From Coptis chinensis (Eukaryota; Streptophyta; Magnoliopsida; Ranunculales; Ranunculaceae): a stretch of 64,000 nucleotides of DNA. The stretch is from NCBI GenBank assembly GCA_015680905.1, contig CM027377.1, positions 29,660,501-29,724,500 of the forward strand, read 5' to 3'. The notes beneath the pieces were generated by a model. That model ran no database searches, was not told where the DNA came from, and saw only the letters and a program-made list of their open reading frames with translations. Positions within the stretch are counted from its first letter, which is position 1; every line of letters begins with the position of its first letter. A program made the translations under genes and the position numbers. Of the stretch, positions 48,600 to 58,518 are shown piece after piece.

Positions 48600-50164
48600 A
48601 GGTTAGAACCTTCAATATATTAAGCATAATGTTAGACCCTTCAATATATTATTTTGTTAGAATATTTATCAAGTGTATAAAATAAAAATTAACACTTCGT
48701 ACCATTATTCTTTTTCAGTGCAAGAATACATCGTCTATTGTACCGAGCAATTCTGGAGGTATATATATATTTTTTCGTCATCCATAAGGTAAACCTGAAC
48801 AACTCTTCCTCTCTTTGGCTAAAGCTTTAACTCTTCTTATAGCTGCTGCTCTTATTTACTGTAGCTAATAATGATTTAGAAATTGTGTTCTTGGACAGCA
48901 CTCCTTTGGGCCGTATAAATATTATATTGGAAGCATTAGGATATAATCAGTGCTATGATTAAGTTGCAGGTGTTTGGGGGAATTATTTATATTGACAGCT
49001 GTGCTTGGGGTGTTAAAACTCTTGGAGGTGCTAAGGGCGTTGGGGAGTTTACTACTTTTGTTAGTGTTGTGTTACCTTTAAACTTTTAATTGTATAGGAT
49101 TTGTAATTGTGTAAGAACTGAGTTAGCTTTACAGTTTTAATTGCATAAGACTTCTTAAATTTATCCTTGGACATTTGAGTTGTAGTAATTTATTAGGTTA
49201 TTTACTTATTTGAATAAAGAGTGTGAAACAAAATCAAATTCCTAGTTTCATCAAGATAAAACAGGATCCTATTCCTAGATCCTATATAATAGCTCTGTTC
49301 ATGTTTGTGCTAGCTCGTGTTAAGATTTCACTGCAAAATGAAATCTTAACACGATATAGGTGCAATTTTATGCGTCACCAAAGATTGAACATCAAAACCT
49401 AATTGTGTTCAATCCACCACCACCTTTTTTTTTGTATGTTCACTGTATGAGTGTCTAATACTCCAACAGAAGGAATCTGAGGAGTTGTAGAAATATAAAA
49501 CACTCAGAGCTACACTTGAAAAAAAAATCAATAGTGAAGTCAAGGAAGGGCACAATTTTGCTGAAGGTTGTTTACAGCTGAGGTAAAGGAGTAAATCGAA
49601 ATTGATATGCACGAAATAGGGTTAGATTCTCGAAGAAAAAAGTGTGATCTTAAAACTTTGTGGTTGTGCTCACTCGCCCACTCCTATAGACTGCAGATAC
49701 GTAGTGTGCGGTTGAGACCTTACTACCATAATCTAAAATACGAATATACATGCCAGAGCCATGCTGAAGTGACATACTCATGTGCATATGGTGCAGGGTG
49801 TGCTGAAGCTGCACCAATGTTTGTTGCAAAATGTTTCTATGGGTAAAGACTGAGAGCAATGTAGGGTGGGATCCGGAAAAAAAAACAGTTGACCTCTTGT
49901 ATATGAGTTCACCTTTTTGTGTGCTATATGATGTGTATGAGACTTCATTTCTGATTTTTAATGTCTAAATGAAAATTTTAAGTAGTTCGCTGCTGCAGAA
50001 AACCTCTGAGTTTACTTTAATAGGTAACTGTTGAAAGCAGACTTCAGTATTGATAGACAGTTTTAGGTTTGTTTGTTGCTAGTAAATATTATCTAGTTGT
50101 CGTGTATCTGGACATTCACTGTCTGTAAGCTGAAGGTCATATGTGTCTCATTTTGCTTCTCCAG
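48600..50164. other. Helitron interior between Rep and the WDR48-like fragment
   Basis: Mostly AT-rich. Around 48780-48900 the minus strand has coding-like scraps (LAKERG, VQVYLMDDEK) that could be decayed Rep leader. A plus-strand frame at 49607-49846 (RLRPYYHNLKYEYTCQSHAE) is open but unrecognised. I support no gene here. Confidence 0.3.
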
Positions 50165-50263
50165 GTCTTGTCCCCAGAAATGAGCTTAGCCACAGTTCGA
50201 GCTTAAATATGGAAGAAGCTCGATGATTTGGTTCTCAGTTACAGAGTGGTACAGAGCAGATAA
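50165..50263 (+). pseudogene. C-terminal exon fragment resembling WDR48-type WD protein
   Basis: After an acceptor (tctccag) the frame reads VLSPEMSLATVRA, a TAA stop, then IWKKLDDLVLSYRVVQSR and a terminal TAA. It resembles the last exon of plant WDR48/UAF1-like proteins, which end shortly after an 'LATVRAYIWKK' motif. The premature stop replaces an expected aromatic codon. WDR48 proteins activate deubiquitinases, but no WD repeat is present here. It is a captured fragment on the opposite strand to Rep. The identification is from memory of the motif. Confidence 0.4.
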
Positions 50264-50589
50264 TACTTTGGAGGACTGTGGAGGTATGCACCACTTCGTT
50301 GATCCTATTAAGAAGCCTCCGCCTCCTGTCATAAAATTATATATATCATTTCTGAGGACTTTGATTTCCTTTAAAGTGAATCATTTGTTTGCCGAAACAG
50401 AGTCCTAAGGAATTGTATTTCAGTCTCTAAATTAACACATGTTTAAGGGATAAAATCATAAAATATGCTGAGGTAATATCTTTTTGCTCTCGTGTAGATG
50501 CTCGAGGCTGGTTTGGGATGGAGAGATGTCAACCTACGAATCTTGTAAAATTCTGTATTTAATTCTTCAATCGTGCTGGCTCATACCAT

Positions 50590-50946
50590 ATCTATTTATT
50601 GCTTCCTCATAAATCTGGAACACTGTTCTCAGACAGCGCTCCTTCAACGTTTGAAGGAAGTACCGATGAGGTAGAAGAGGTGCTACTTGCAGTTTTTTAC
50701 TCTGCAATGGCAGGCATGGAAGATGGGTGTTATTATGGAGAATGGTGCTGCTATAGGTCCAAGTTTGTCAGCTGAAGCGAAGAGAACAACTTGTAAATTA
50801 GAATGGCCTCCCGTGTCTTGGAGGATCCATAGTAGTGATAATGACGACGATAGCTTTGTAGATGAGAACATGTGGGGGGGCCTAACATACATACTCTTAG
50901 GTGGTAATTATCTTTCCTATTTAAATAATATAGTTTTGTTTTGTTA
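50590..50946 (+). other. Open, coding-like frames of unknown origin
   Basis: One frame reads LPHKSGTLFSDSAPSTFEGS then TDEVEEVLLAVFYSAMAGME. A second, overlapping in another frame, reads VIMENGAAIGPSLSAEAKRT then LEWPPVSWRIHSSDNDDDSF. Composition and length suggest former exons. I cannot name the source gene. Confidence 0.25.
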
Positions 50947-50949
50947 AAA

Positions 50950-52540
50950 CTTTAGCCACATTCGGTAAATTTTCGTTTTGAATGTAGAATTCTACTCTTT
51001 TTTGCACGATGATACATTTCTAATATCTCAGCGAGTTTGAAGGATTGAAATATCTGAAGAGGGTAGGAACATTGATATCAGCATCATTTTAGGGTGTCAA
51101 TATTCTCATCCCAACAACTGATAATGTCCCTGCCTCAAAATTAAAATACACAATATACCCCTATGTTTAAAGTTTAAACTATCCTTTCTTCTCCTTTAAC
51201 CACAACATCATCTCCAATATATAATTATCTCCTATCATTTCACTCATTCAAAATTGTGTTGTTATTGCAACCTACTGAAACTACAAAATAAAAATATTGT
51301 CTTGAGCTGCATCAACTAATCATTGTGGACATCAACCAATCAATGTCAAAATGAAGTAAAATATAGGTGCTGCAAGACAACGTTTAGATAGTTTTGGGGC
51401 GTTAAGTATTGAGTTCGGCAAATCAGTTGTGAATATCTTTTGCTCCAACCTGTTTCCTCCATGTGGTTTTGTCAGTTTGGGAAGCTGGGATATGTTATTT
51501 CTATTGTATGATAGAAGTATTTATTGTTAGGATTGCATAAGAACTGGACAGAAGGAGGATGCCATCCATAATTTATATTTGTCATGTGTGTTAATTGAAA
51601 GCTTGCCAAGTTAAAGTTCACTCAGCAGGTGATGTTTTGTTATCAGCAAAAACTTGTTTCATCTGCTTAACTAAAATCTTGTAGACCCATGTCTTCAATT
51701 AACAATCCACTTATAGCCACTAATCATCTTTGATTTTGATGATGACTTAAATTTTACTTTGAGTTGAACCTCCAGTGTGTTTTGAGACGACCAACTTTCT
51801 TCTTCATTAGTCATGCATCACCTGTTCTATCAATATTTCTGTTTACTTCCAGGCATTCCTAACCGAAACAGGGGACTGGGAAGTTATAAACAGATTCTTG
51901 TTGCATCAACTGGCTTTTTTTTGTTACTTTCCCTGATTAATTAGTTAGTCCTTTAGGTGAACCCTCACCACGTTATAACAATTTGCCCTTTACTAATATA
52001 GAAGGATAGTCTCCACCCAATATTGAACACAGTAGCTTGATTTTCAAGCAACGTTTTAGCATGAACATTTTACATAATCTTTTCGACCTTTCGGGCTTAT
52101 TCAAATCATTTTGATAGAGATCACTATAAAGAAACCATGGCGCGGCCTAGAGTTGATGTCCCAAGCAACTGCGAAAACCTTGATTTGGTGAAAATACGCG
52201 CCCTGACATTTTAAGGTGTTTTTTGGACATCAAATTCCCATGCAGAAATCTCTTTCTTGTGTACAAAGACTTTCTGTCTTGCTCATGCTTGATTGGATTG
52301 CAATCAAAGCTATGTCGCAGAATTTGGATGTGCCTTAGTAGGTGGTAGATAGTGTGGTACTACCAGATTTATTGTCACAGTGAAATACTGTGACAGACAA
52401 AAATTAAATATGGAAAAAAAATGTAACAACAAAATCTTTCTTTTCAAAAACCGCTAAAATCCATTAGAAAGATGATAGCTAAAAAATATCAATTCAATAC
52501 AAAAGTCCTACGTTCCAAATAACACATTTCTACATTACCT
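50950..52540. other. 1.6 kb without recognised genes
   Basis: AT-rich, with short open frames only. It may include 3' flank captured together with the adjacent GATA fragment on the minus strand, whose stop codon is at 52545. Confidence 0.4.
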
Positions 52541-52544
52541 ACCT

Positions 52545-53084
52545 CTAAATGAAAGACGGCAAGAACATCACATCTTTCTGCTTCTGCTTTCTCATATCCA
52601 ATACTTTCCTATGAGAGTTTGAATGCAGGTCACCAGAGAAAGTCGGGCTACTCGCTGGCCGATACTCTGGCAATAGACGGCCAGACTTGTACCTCACACC
52701 ACATGCATTACAAAGTGTCTTCGGGCCAAGCGGCCCTGCTCTCCATTGCGGAGTCTTTTCCGATTGGCAATGCAGACATCGCCTGCCACTCGAATTGGCC
52801 ATTCCCGCCATTCTTGTCACTCCTGCACTCTTCTTCTTAGGTTCATATTGATACCACCATTGTCGACCTGCAAAGTCCGAAAACAAACTCCGTCTTCGTC
52901 TTCTTCGTTTGCTTCTTGCTTGCACCGGAATACGAATTATACTGTCACTATTCCCAAGAACCGATATATGACTCTGGTTCTTTGGGACATTGTTGTTAGG
53001 CTTCATAGGAAGAATATCAAACATTTCTATCTGCGGAAATGCGTCTTGGTTCGATAACCATTCAAGTTCTTCTTCAACTAACAA
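52545..53084 (-). CDS. GATA-type zinc-finger transcription factor, last exon (captured)
   Basis: A 179-codon exon follows a good acceptor (aatgcag). It starts [20 protein letters not shown], carries a basic run RSKRRRRRR (likely nuclear signal) and a complete plant finger. The finger runs from [12 protein letters not shown] to [15 protein letters not shown] and fits C-x2-C-x18-C-x2-C. It ends [16 protein letters not shown]. Plant factors of this subfamily (GATA1-12-like) bind GATA motifs and usually have two exons, the first holding an acidic region. No convincing first exon lies upstream before the next fragment, so I treat this as a 5'-truncated copy. The frame is intact, so expression from another promoter is possible. 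Confidence 0.8.
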   Translation of the reverse strand: MLVEEELEWLSNQDAFPQIEMFDILPMKPNNNVPKNQSHISVLGNSDSIIRIPVQARSKRRRRRRSLFSDFAGRQWWYQYEPKKKSAGVTRMAGMANSSGRRCLHCQSEKTPQWRAGPLGPKTLCNACGVRYKSGRLLPEYRPASSPTFSGDLHSNSHRKVLDMRKQKQKDVMFLPSFI

Positions 53085-53458
53085 CTGCATTAAAAACCAA
53101 AAGTAACATATCAAAAACTCACTCAAACATTATCACTGAGTTAACTCACAATGGGGCATGACATTTTTACGTAAAACATATAAAAATGCAATCTTTTTCT
53201 AAGTTAAGTTACACAGGACCCAGAAGAGAATTCCATCTGACACCTATTCCACGTTACATTCAACAAATTATTGCTTTGGATTACCTTAAAACAGCAGTGT
53301 CAACATGTATGCTTCTTTGTTTCACATCATACAAACAAACACTCTGCTTCACTAATAGTTCAAGAGAAAGAGAACTTCAAGAACCAAAGAGAGAGAAATC
53401 CCATTTTTAAGAAGCCAAGAACTATAAGCCGTCATTATTGGAAGAATTATAGCTAACA

Positions 53459-54247
53459 AAATCCTTCATCAAAATACCACCACCTTTTCCATCTTCCATC
53501 GACAGCTGTAAGTCTCGAAAAGAAGAGAAAATTGGTGCTTCTGCCTCCTATTGTGATGCCTTCTTCTATGAGTATCCCTTGACACATCCTCACCATCATC
53601 ACTTGATGTGTCTGAATCAGTAGACTGTCTTCTTTTGTGTTGTCTTGATCCATGTCTCTTACTTTTCCCATCCCCGGCCGTCGTGATTACTGGTATAATA
53701 TGAAGGGCTAGAATCAGATCTTGAGACCTGATGTCTGTGCTTCCTCTTCTGGTGCCTTGCTACATGACCATATTTGGTCATGCCTTCAACATGATCACTT
53801 GGAAAGTCCGAAGAGCTGGAGTTTGATATCAAAACCCGATCTTTGTGACTCTTCTTCCAGACTCGCTTCTTTCTCCTCTGCCCTTCCTGTGAGTCACTCT
53901 CATAACCATCATTGCTGCTGTCATTACCTGAACTTGATGAGCATTTCATAAGCTTTCGCCTTGACTTCTTATCCTTTCCCTTCTCACAGTGGAATGAAGA
54001 GTCTAAATGACTATGTTTTCGGTACTTCTTGTGGGCCCTTTTCTTTAGCCTTCTTTCCCTACTACTGGTATCACTTCTGTCATCATCAGAATCAGACATA
54101 GATCTTCTTTTCTTATAACAGCTCTCAGCTTTGCCTCCTTTGCTTCACGATCAGCTTTTGCTTTTACAGCGGCTTCAAGCTTTTGTTCCCATTTCAAATG
54201 AGCTTCTTTTTCTCTTCAACCAACTGCATGAACTTCTTACTATCCAT
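53459..54247 (-). pseudogene. Lys/Ser-rich SR-like nuclear protein, frameshifted copy
   Basis: The minus strand starts MDSKKFMQLVEEKKK at 54247. After a frameshift it reads LKWEQKLEAAVKAKADREAK EAKLRAV, and after another SDSDDDRSDTSSRERRLKKR, then long Ser/Lys/His/Arg stretches. A third shift near 53690 leads to SKRHGSRQHKRRQSTDSDTS SDDGEDVSRDTHRRRHHNRR. Composition suits a nuclear, splicing-related or RNA-associated protein. I cannot name the family. At least three frame breaks make it a pseudogene. It lies 375 bp upstream of the GATA exon on the same strand and has no evident relation to it. Confidence 0.55.
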
Positions 54248-54639
54248 TTGGATACAAAAACAGGCTAAACAATTGCATGTTTGTAAGATGATGACTGGAA
54301 GTGCATCTCATAAAAGAGAACGAAACAATGTTAGTTTTTTCGCCATCAGCAGCAAGTTTTACAATGAAAAGGAATCAATACATTATCATGTGTCAATTCA
54401 GAAAAAGTATATGTATTAGAGATCTGAATGATCACATCGGCCTTTCTTTCTCTCTTCTTATAAAGATGATCACTCATCTTCTAGATGCCTACAGGGCTAC
54501 AGGGCAACACTTTTTACGATGAGAATCATATTATTTAGAATTACAAAACAGTTGTTACCCATTACAGTGTTTTATTTGAGAAGAAAGGATGTAAGATGCT
54601 GGAATCTCTAAATGAATAAAGACAGTAAATAGTACCAAC

Positions 54640-54773
54640 CTCAACTGAGTATATGTTTGTCCGTCCAGCAGTGTCTTTCTCAACATAACCTGTCCAACCC
54701 TTTTCTTCAGTGGAAATGTCCCAGTTATCTTAGTCTTTTCCCCAGCCAACCATTCCAGGCTCACTTTCCCAAC
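54640..54773 (-). pseudogene. Exon fragment of a chloroplast (thylakoid-type) protein
   Basis: A 134-bp exon with an acceptor (ctgcag) and donor (gttggt) reads VGKVSLEWLAGEKTKITGTF PLKKR. After a one-base shift it reads GWTGYVEKDTAGRTNIYSVE. I recall this last motif from a plant proline-rich thylakoid protein (MPH1-type, involved in photosystem II maintenance). The frameshift makes it non-functional. It is in the same orientation as the neighbouring GATA and SR-like fragments but from a different gene. Confidence 0.4.
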
Positions 54774-56258
54774 CTGCAAGAATCAGTATTTCAGTTCAAT
54801 GTTGAAAGGCTAATATTCTTAGCTAACGCACAGCAGACTCAAAACTGATCCCAACCGAAATAAGTTTACAAAACAAACTTTACACGGTTCAGTAGTGCGA
54901 GCTCTCAGGAAAGAGAGCTTAAGTTACACGTTAAATTCGCTCCTCCCACCAACTTCATTGTGCAGAGTAGTTTCATTTCTAATTATACTTTTCATGATAG
55001 AATATGTCTCACAGCTCAAATGTAACTAAACAAAAATTTTCACACTCACAGAGCAATGACTTGTACATTTTGGAAAAATGTATATTAAATTATGCCAGAG
55101 ATAATTGATTACAGCCAAAAAAGACAGAGGCGTATCAATTAACAGCACCACTCAGCTCACCAGACAACTGAAACCAGGAGGCAATTGAGAAACAGTGGAA
55201 AAAAAATACATAATGTCGAAATACGAAGAAGCCTTCTCAAAGTAGGATAAAAAAGATTTGAAAAATAAATAAAGATAAGGAAAAGGAAGTCATCTACACA
55301 CACTTGGATCAATAGAGTGTCGTCCACACGAACTATTTTGTGGAATCACTCCACTTGCAAAATATATAGCAATCCACCTTGAACTTGTTATTTCACCATA
55401 AACTAATCCATATACTCTGAGTCCCTCTCGAAGCACTCGATGCTTTTGCACCCATTCCCTGTGCCCAATCACCGGCCTTCATGGACATGTATAGACGTAG
55501 TAATCATCCCTCCCCACCCCAACCCTTCAATTTAAGCTGACAAACATGGTCGTGTTTCCCAACAATTTCTCCTAGTTTAATTTCATTTTTTTTCACCATC
55601 AGATAAAACAAAGAAAAAAAAAGATGTAAAATTAAATGAAAAACAAACCTGCAATGACAACACCCCAAATAGAACTTCCAGAATTGGCCGAAAGTAGGAT
55701 AACGATTGCAAGAGATGAAAAGAAAAACCATGCCTTTAAAATATGTGAGGCACAAAATAAAATTAGAGTGCTAAAAAAATTTAACTAACCCTATCAAGTT
55801 ACCTATTCAATAGATAATATACATGAAATTAAGTAGGCATAACTGCATGATTTTGAAAACTTCATTACCCGGGAAGAGATGAAGTTGAGCTACTTGGCTC
55901 AGGAGTTGATTTCAATTGATCGCTTGGCTCCTCAATCTTGGTATTAGCCTTAATCTATGTTGTTTTCTTCACTTTCGCCAAGAGTAGTAGAAGGAAGCTT
56001 CTTCAAAAGTGCTCGCTGTTGGACTTGCAGTTCCTAAAAAGCATGCTTCATTTTTGAGGTGGGGTTTCCATTTTAAGTGGGAGACATCTATCGCAGTTTT
56101 TTTCTCCACTTTACTTTTTAAGTGGTTCGGCCAGTTTTTTCTCTACTTTTTTCTTAATCCATCCTGATTTCTCGTGAGTAAAAAGGGTACTTAAAATTAG
56201 CCTACGTGGACACCCTCAGAGAGCAGGAAAAAGGACTGCTATTATATATATATAAAGA
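54774..56258. other. Helitron 5' region; weak coding-like scraps
   Basis: The minus strand has an open frame at 55472-55290 (MIGHREWVQKHRVLREGLRV) and scraps near 56030-55870 (LQVQQRALLKKLPSTTLGES; IEEPSDQLKSTPEPSSSTSS). None is assigned. The last 80 bp before 56258 match Helitron 5' ends, with GAGGGTGTCCACGTAGGC in the subterminal part. Confidence 0.35.
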
Positions 56259-57288
56259 TTTACCAAAGCATGGTTTCATCGCCCTAGCAGATTTGACTTG
56301 GCTATAGCCTTTAAACAGTTAAGATTGTATGGGCCTCTCAAGGATTTAAAATTTAAATACCAAGAAGATGTTCTATTGTGGATGAGAAAGTGTTAATAGA
56401 CAGGCACAATCCTTTATGTAATGATTAGAAAGAGCCAATGTACGAGACATGCCCTCTGGAACGTAATCATATGAAACTAAGCACATGGAAAGTATATGCA
56501 CTTGCTCACGAATATTGCTGAAACGTTAAATAGAAATTGCGTACATGATGATAGAGTGATCAACAAGATAATCCGATCATTTTTCTTCTGTCTTCATATA
56601 ACAACTTTCATAACCTCATCTGCTGAGCCAGTTAACCCAACTAAATTTGGGTGAAACTCTACAACCACACACTCCTATTGAAACAAATTGACGCCGAAAT
56701 TGAAACTAATTATGAATAATAATTCTATGTTTGAAAGCCACTTTTGACATAATCATGAACCTACTCAACAATATCTACAAGTACAATTTCAATCATTGCC
56801 TTTTCCTCAGCAAATAATGAGAAACCAACAAAGCTTGAAACTGACAAACTGTCCCAAAAATCAGTAAAAAGAGATTCATTTGAATGACCAACTCGCATAC
56901 AGTCCTCCGGTAACCTTTTTTAACAAAAAAAAAACAAAAACAAAAACCAAACCAATTTTAGCAACAAGAATTGAATGCATGACGTAACCAGTAAAATTAT
57001 TTGAGTCCAATAATAATGGAATATAGGCAAATTAGTCATCTTGTTGACTGCATCAGCCAACTTTTGTAGCTCCTCTAGATAAATATCAGGACTGTGGGTA
57101 CTGGGTAAAGCCATAATACATCACAATACATTTCACACGGAAATCTATATTTTCCCTCATGGTTAACAGGGTGGAATGGCCCACCAATAGCCGTTTTTTC
57201 CACATATGGTCCCTGCTTTACTGCAGTTGGTGCATTATTTATCTCGGCAGTATCGAACCCCATGAACTACATCACAGTCATATCTTTA
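56259..57288. other. Segment between two head-to-head Helitron 5' ends
   Basis: On the minus strand, 57263-57140 reads MGFDTAEINNAPTAVKQGPY then EKTAIGGPFHPVNHEGKYRF. A shifted frame near 57080 reads IYLEELQKLADAVNKMTNLP. These look like decayed exons of an unrecognised gene. The rest has no feature I can support. Confidence 0.3.
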
Positions 57289-57589
57289 TCTCTATATATA
57301 TATTATAGCTCTCCCCTCATCAATTGAGGGAGAGTTTTGAGAGTGTCCACGTGGGCAAAACTAATTACGATAAAATAGAGAGAGCTAAAACCCACGATTC
57401 AATTTCACGCCATCCACTACGAAAACCCCAAACTCTATAACCTTGAACTTTGGCTGCCCAAACTCTTAAAAAAACTGGGCGATAGATATCTGGAAAAACC
57501 CACGATTCAATTTCACGTCCTCCACTCTGAAAACCCCAAACTATATAACCTTGAACTTTGGCTGTTTGTTGATTATCCAATTCTCAAGC
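57289..57589 (+). mobile_element. Second Helitron 5' end, plus orientation (partial)
   Basis: After A57288 the sequence TCTCTATATATATATTATAG is followed by CTCTCCCCTCATCAATTGAG and GAGAGTGTCCACGTGGGC. It is clearly related to the 5' end of the 18.8-kb element (TC, TA repeat, ATAG, then GAG.GTGTCCACGT.GGC). No Rep or 3' hairpin was found before the copia LTR, which starts about 300 bp in. The element is interrupted or truncated. Confidence 0.55.
57388..57563. repeat. Tandem duplication, unit about 108 bp
   Basis: 'aacccacgattcaatttcac' occurs near 57389 and again near 57497. Each copy is followed by 'aaaaccccaaactctataac' or a close variant, then 'cttgaactttggctg'. The second copy is incomplete. 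An open minus-strand frame across it is a by-product of the repeat. Confidence 0.85.
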
Positions 57590-58068
57590 TGTAATACTAA
57601 TGTAATAGTATTTAGAGGATCATGAATCATAGATTATTTCACATTGTATAAAGAATGTAAATAATAAAACAATAAAATTGTACCTTGATCCATTGTAAGA
57701 GTGATGTCTTGAATCCGATAGCAAAACACCGTTTCTCTTCCAAACCTTTATATTCTTTATTGTTTTAATTGTTGTAGTGTGAAAAATGGGGTTTCTACAC
57801 TATTATATAAAGGATGGAGAGAGGACTGTGGTTACACTCTTAATCTTCCAAGTCTGTTTATCTCCCTTTCCCATAAAAGGTGAAATAGAAAAAGTAACCT
57901 TCTTCTCTTAATTAGCCAATGTAATTAAGGCATGAGTAAATAGGATATTTACTTAGAAGTAACCCACACATCAATTTAGAAACCAAAAGTCTATAACGTT
58001 TTGACTTATTGACCACTTTATGGAGGATATGATATAGTGGTCTTTGGACTATTATATCATATCTTACA
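57590..58068 (-). repeat. Copia 3' LTR
   Basis: The LTR begins TGTAAGATATGATATAATAG (minus strand) directly after the polypurine tract AAGTGGGAGAA. It ends at ...GTATTACA (57590) or possibly ...ACTATTACA (57601). Both ends carry the TG...CA of an LTR. Inside is a TATA-like element (CTTTATATAATAG, about 57818-57806) that would drive transcription. No second LTR copy is in the window, so the limits were not tested by alignment. Confidence 0.7.
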
Positions 58069-58518
58069 TTCTCCCACTTGGTCTATATGACAAAACTAAA
58101 CAGTGATTTTATTTACAAAACATTTTGTAAAACGACTCGTGTGGGTTGACATATAAAACAACATAATTGCGATTGCGTTTTTGAAAATATATCCAATACA
58201 TGCCTTTACATAATTTGGTTATTATAATGTCATAATCAAAACAACTTACTTATGTGAGTCATGGCGGTAGTGTGTCTTTGAAACGGCACAGTCCCTTCCA
58301 TGTACCACAACATGAGTAACTTGAATGACATGAACTTTAAGTGAGAAGTGTAGGCAAATAATAATGCCTAAATTATGTCCATCCTGAAATCCATTCATAA
58401 ATGTACGTACATATAATGGAAATAGGAAATAATAACAAACAAATTATATGAGATCTCAAAAATGTCTATCGTAATGAGATGTAACTTAATTCATTCAATC
58501 CAAATAACTGAAACATAG

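Larger units (their letters stand above)
37454..56258 (-). mobile_element. Helitron, 18.8 kb, with Rep/helicase remnant and captured gene fragments
   Basis: On the minus strand the 5' end is A|TCTTTATATATATATAATAG at 56258, with TC as required and a host A before it. The 3' end is CTAG at 37457-37454 followed by a host T. It is preceded 7 nt upstream by the palindrome ACCCGTTC-ATA-GAACGGGT (37483-37465). This A|TC...hairpin...CTRR|T structure is the Helitron signature, and no target duplication is expected. A Helitron Rep/helicase gene lies inside in the same orientation (48581-43861). Fragments resembling at least seven unrelated host genes lie on both strands. A hAT MITE inserted later at 38960. 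The pairing of these two ends is an inference; nested insertions could give the same picture. Confidence 0.72.

Noticed and set aside
57365-57580. 71-aa minus-strand frame with internal repeat
   Set aside because: It is a by-product of the 108-bp tandem duplication; no family resemblance.
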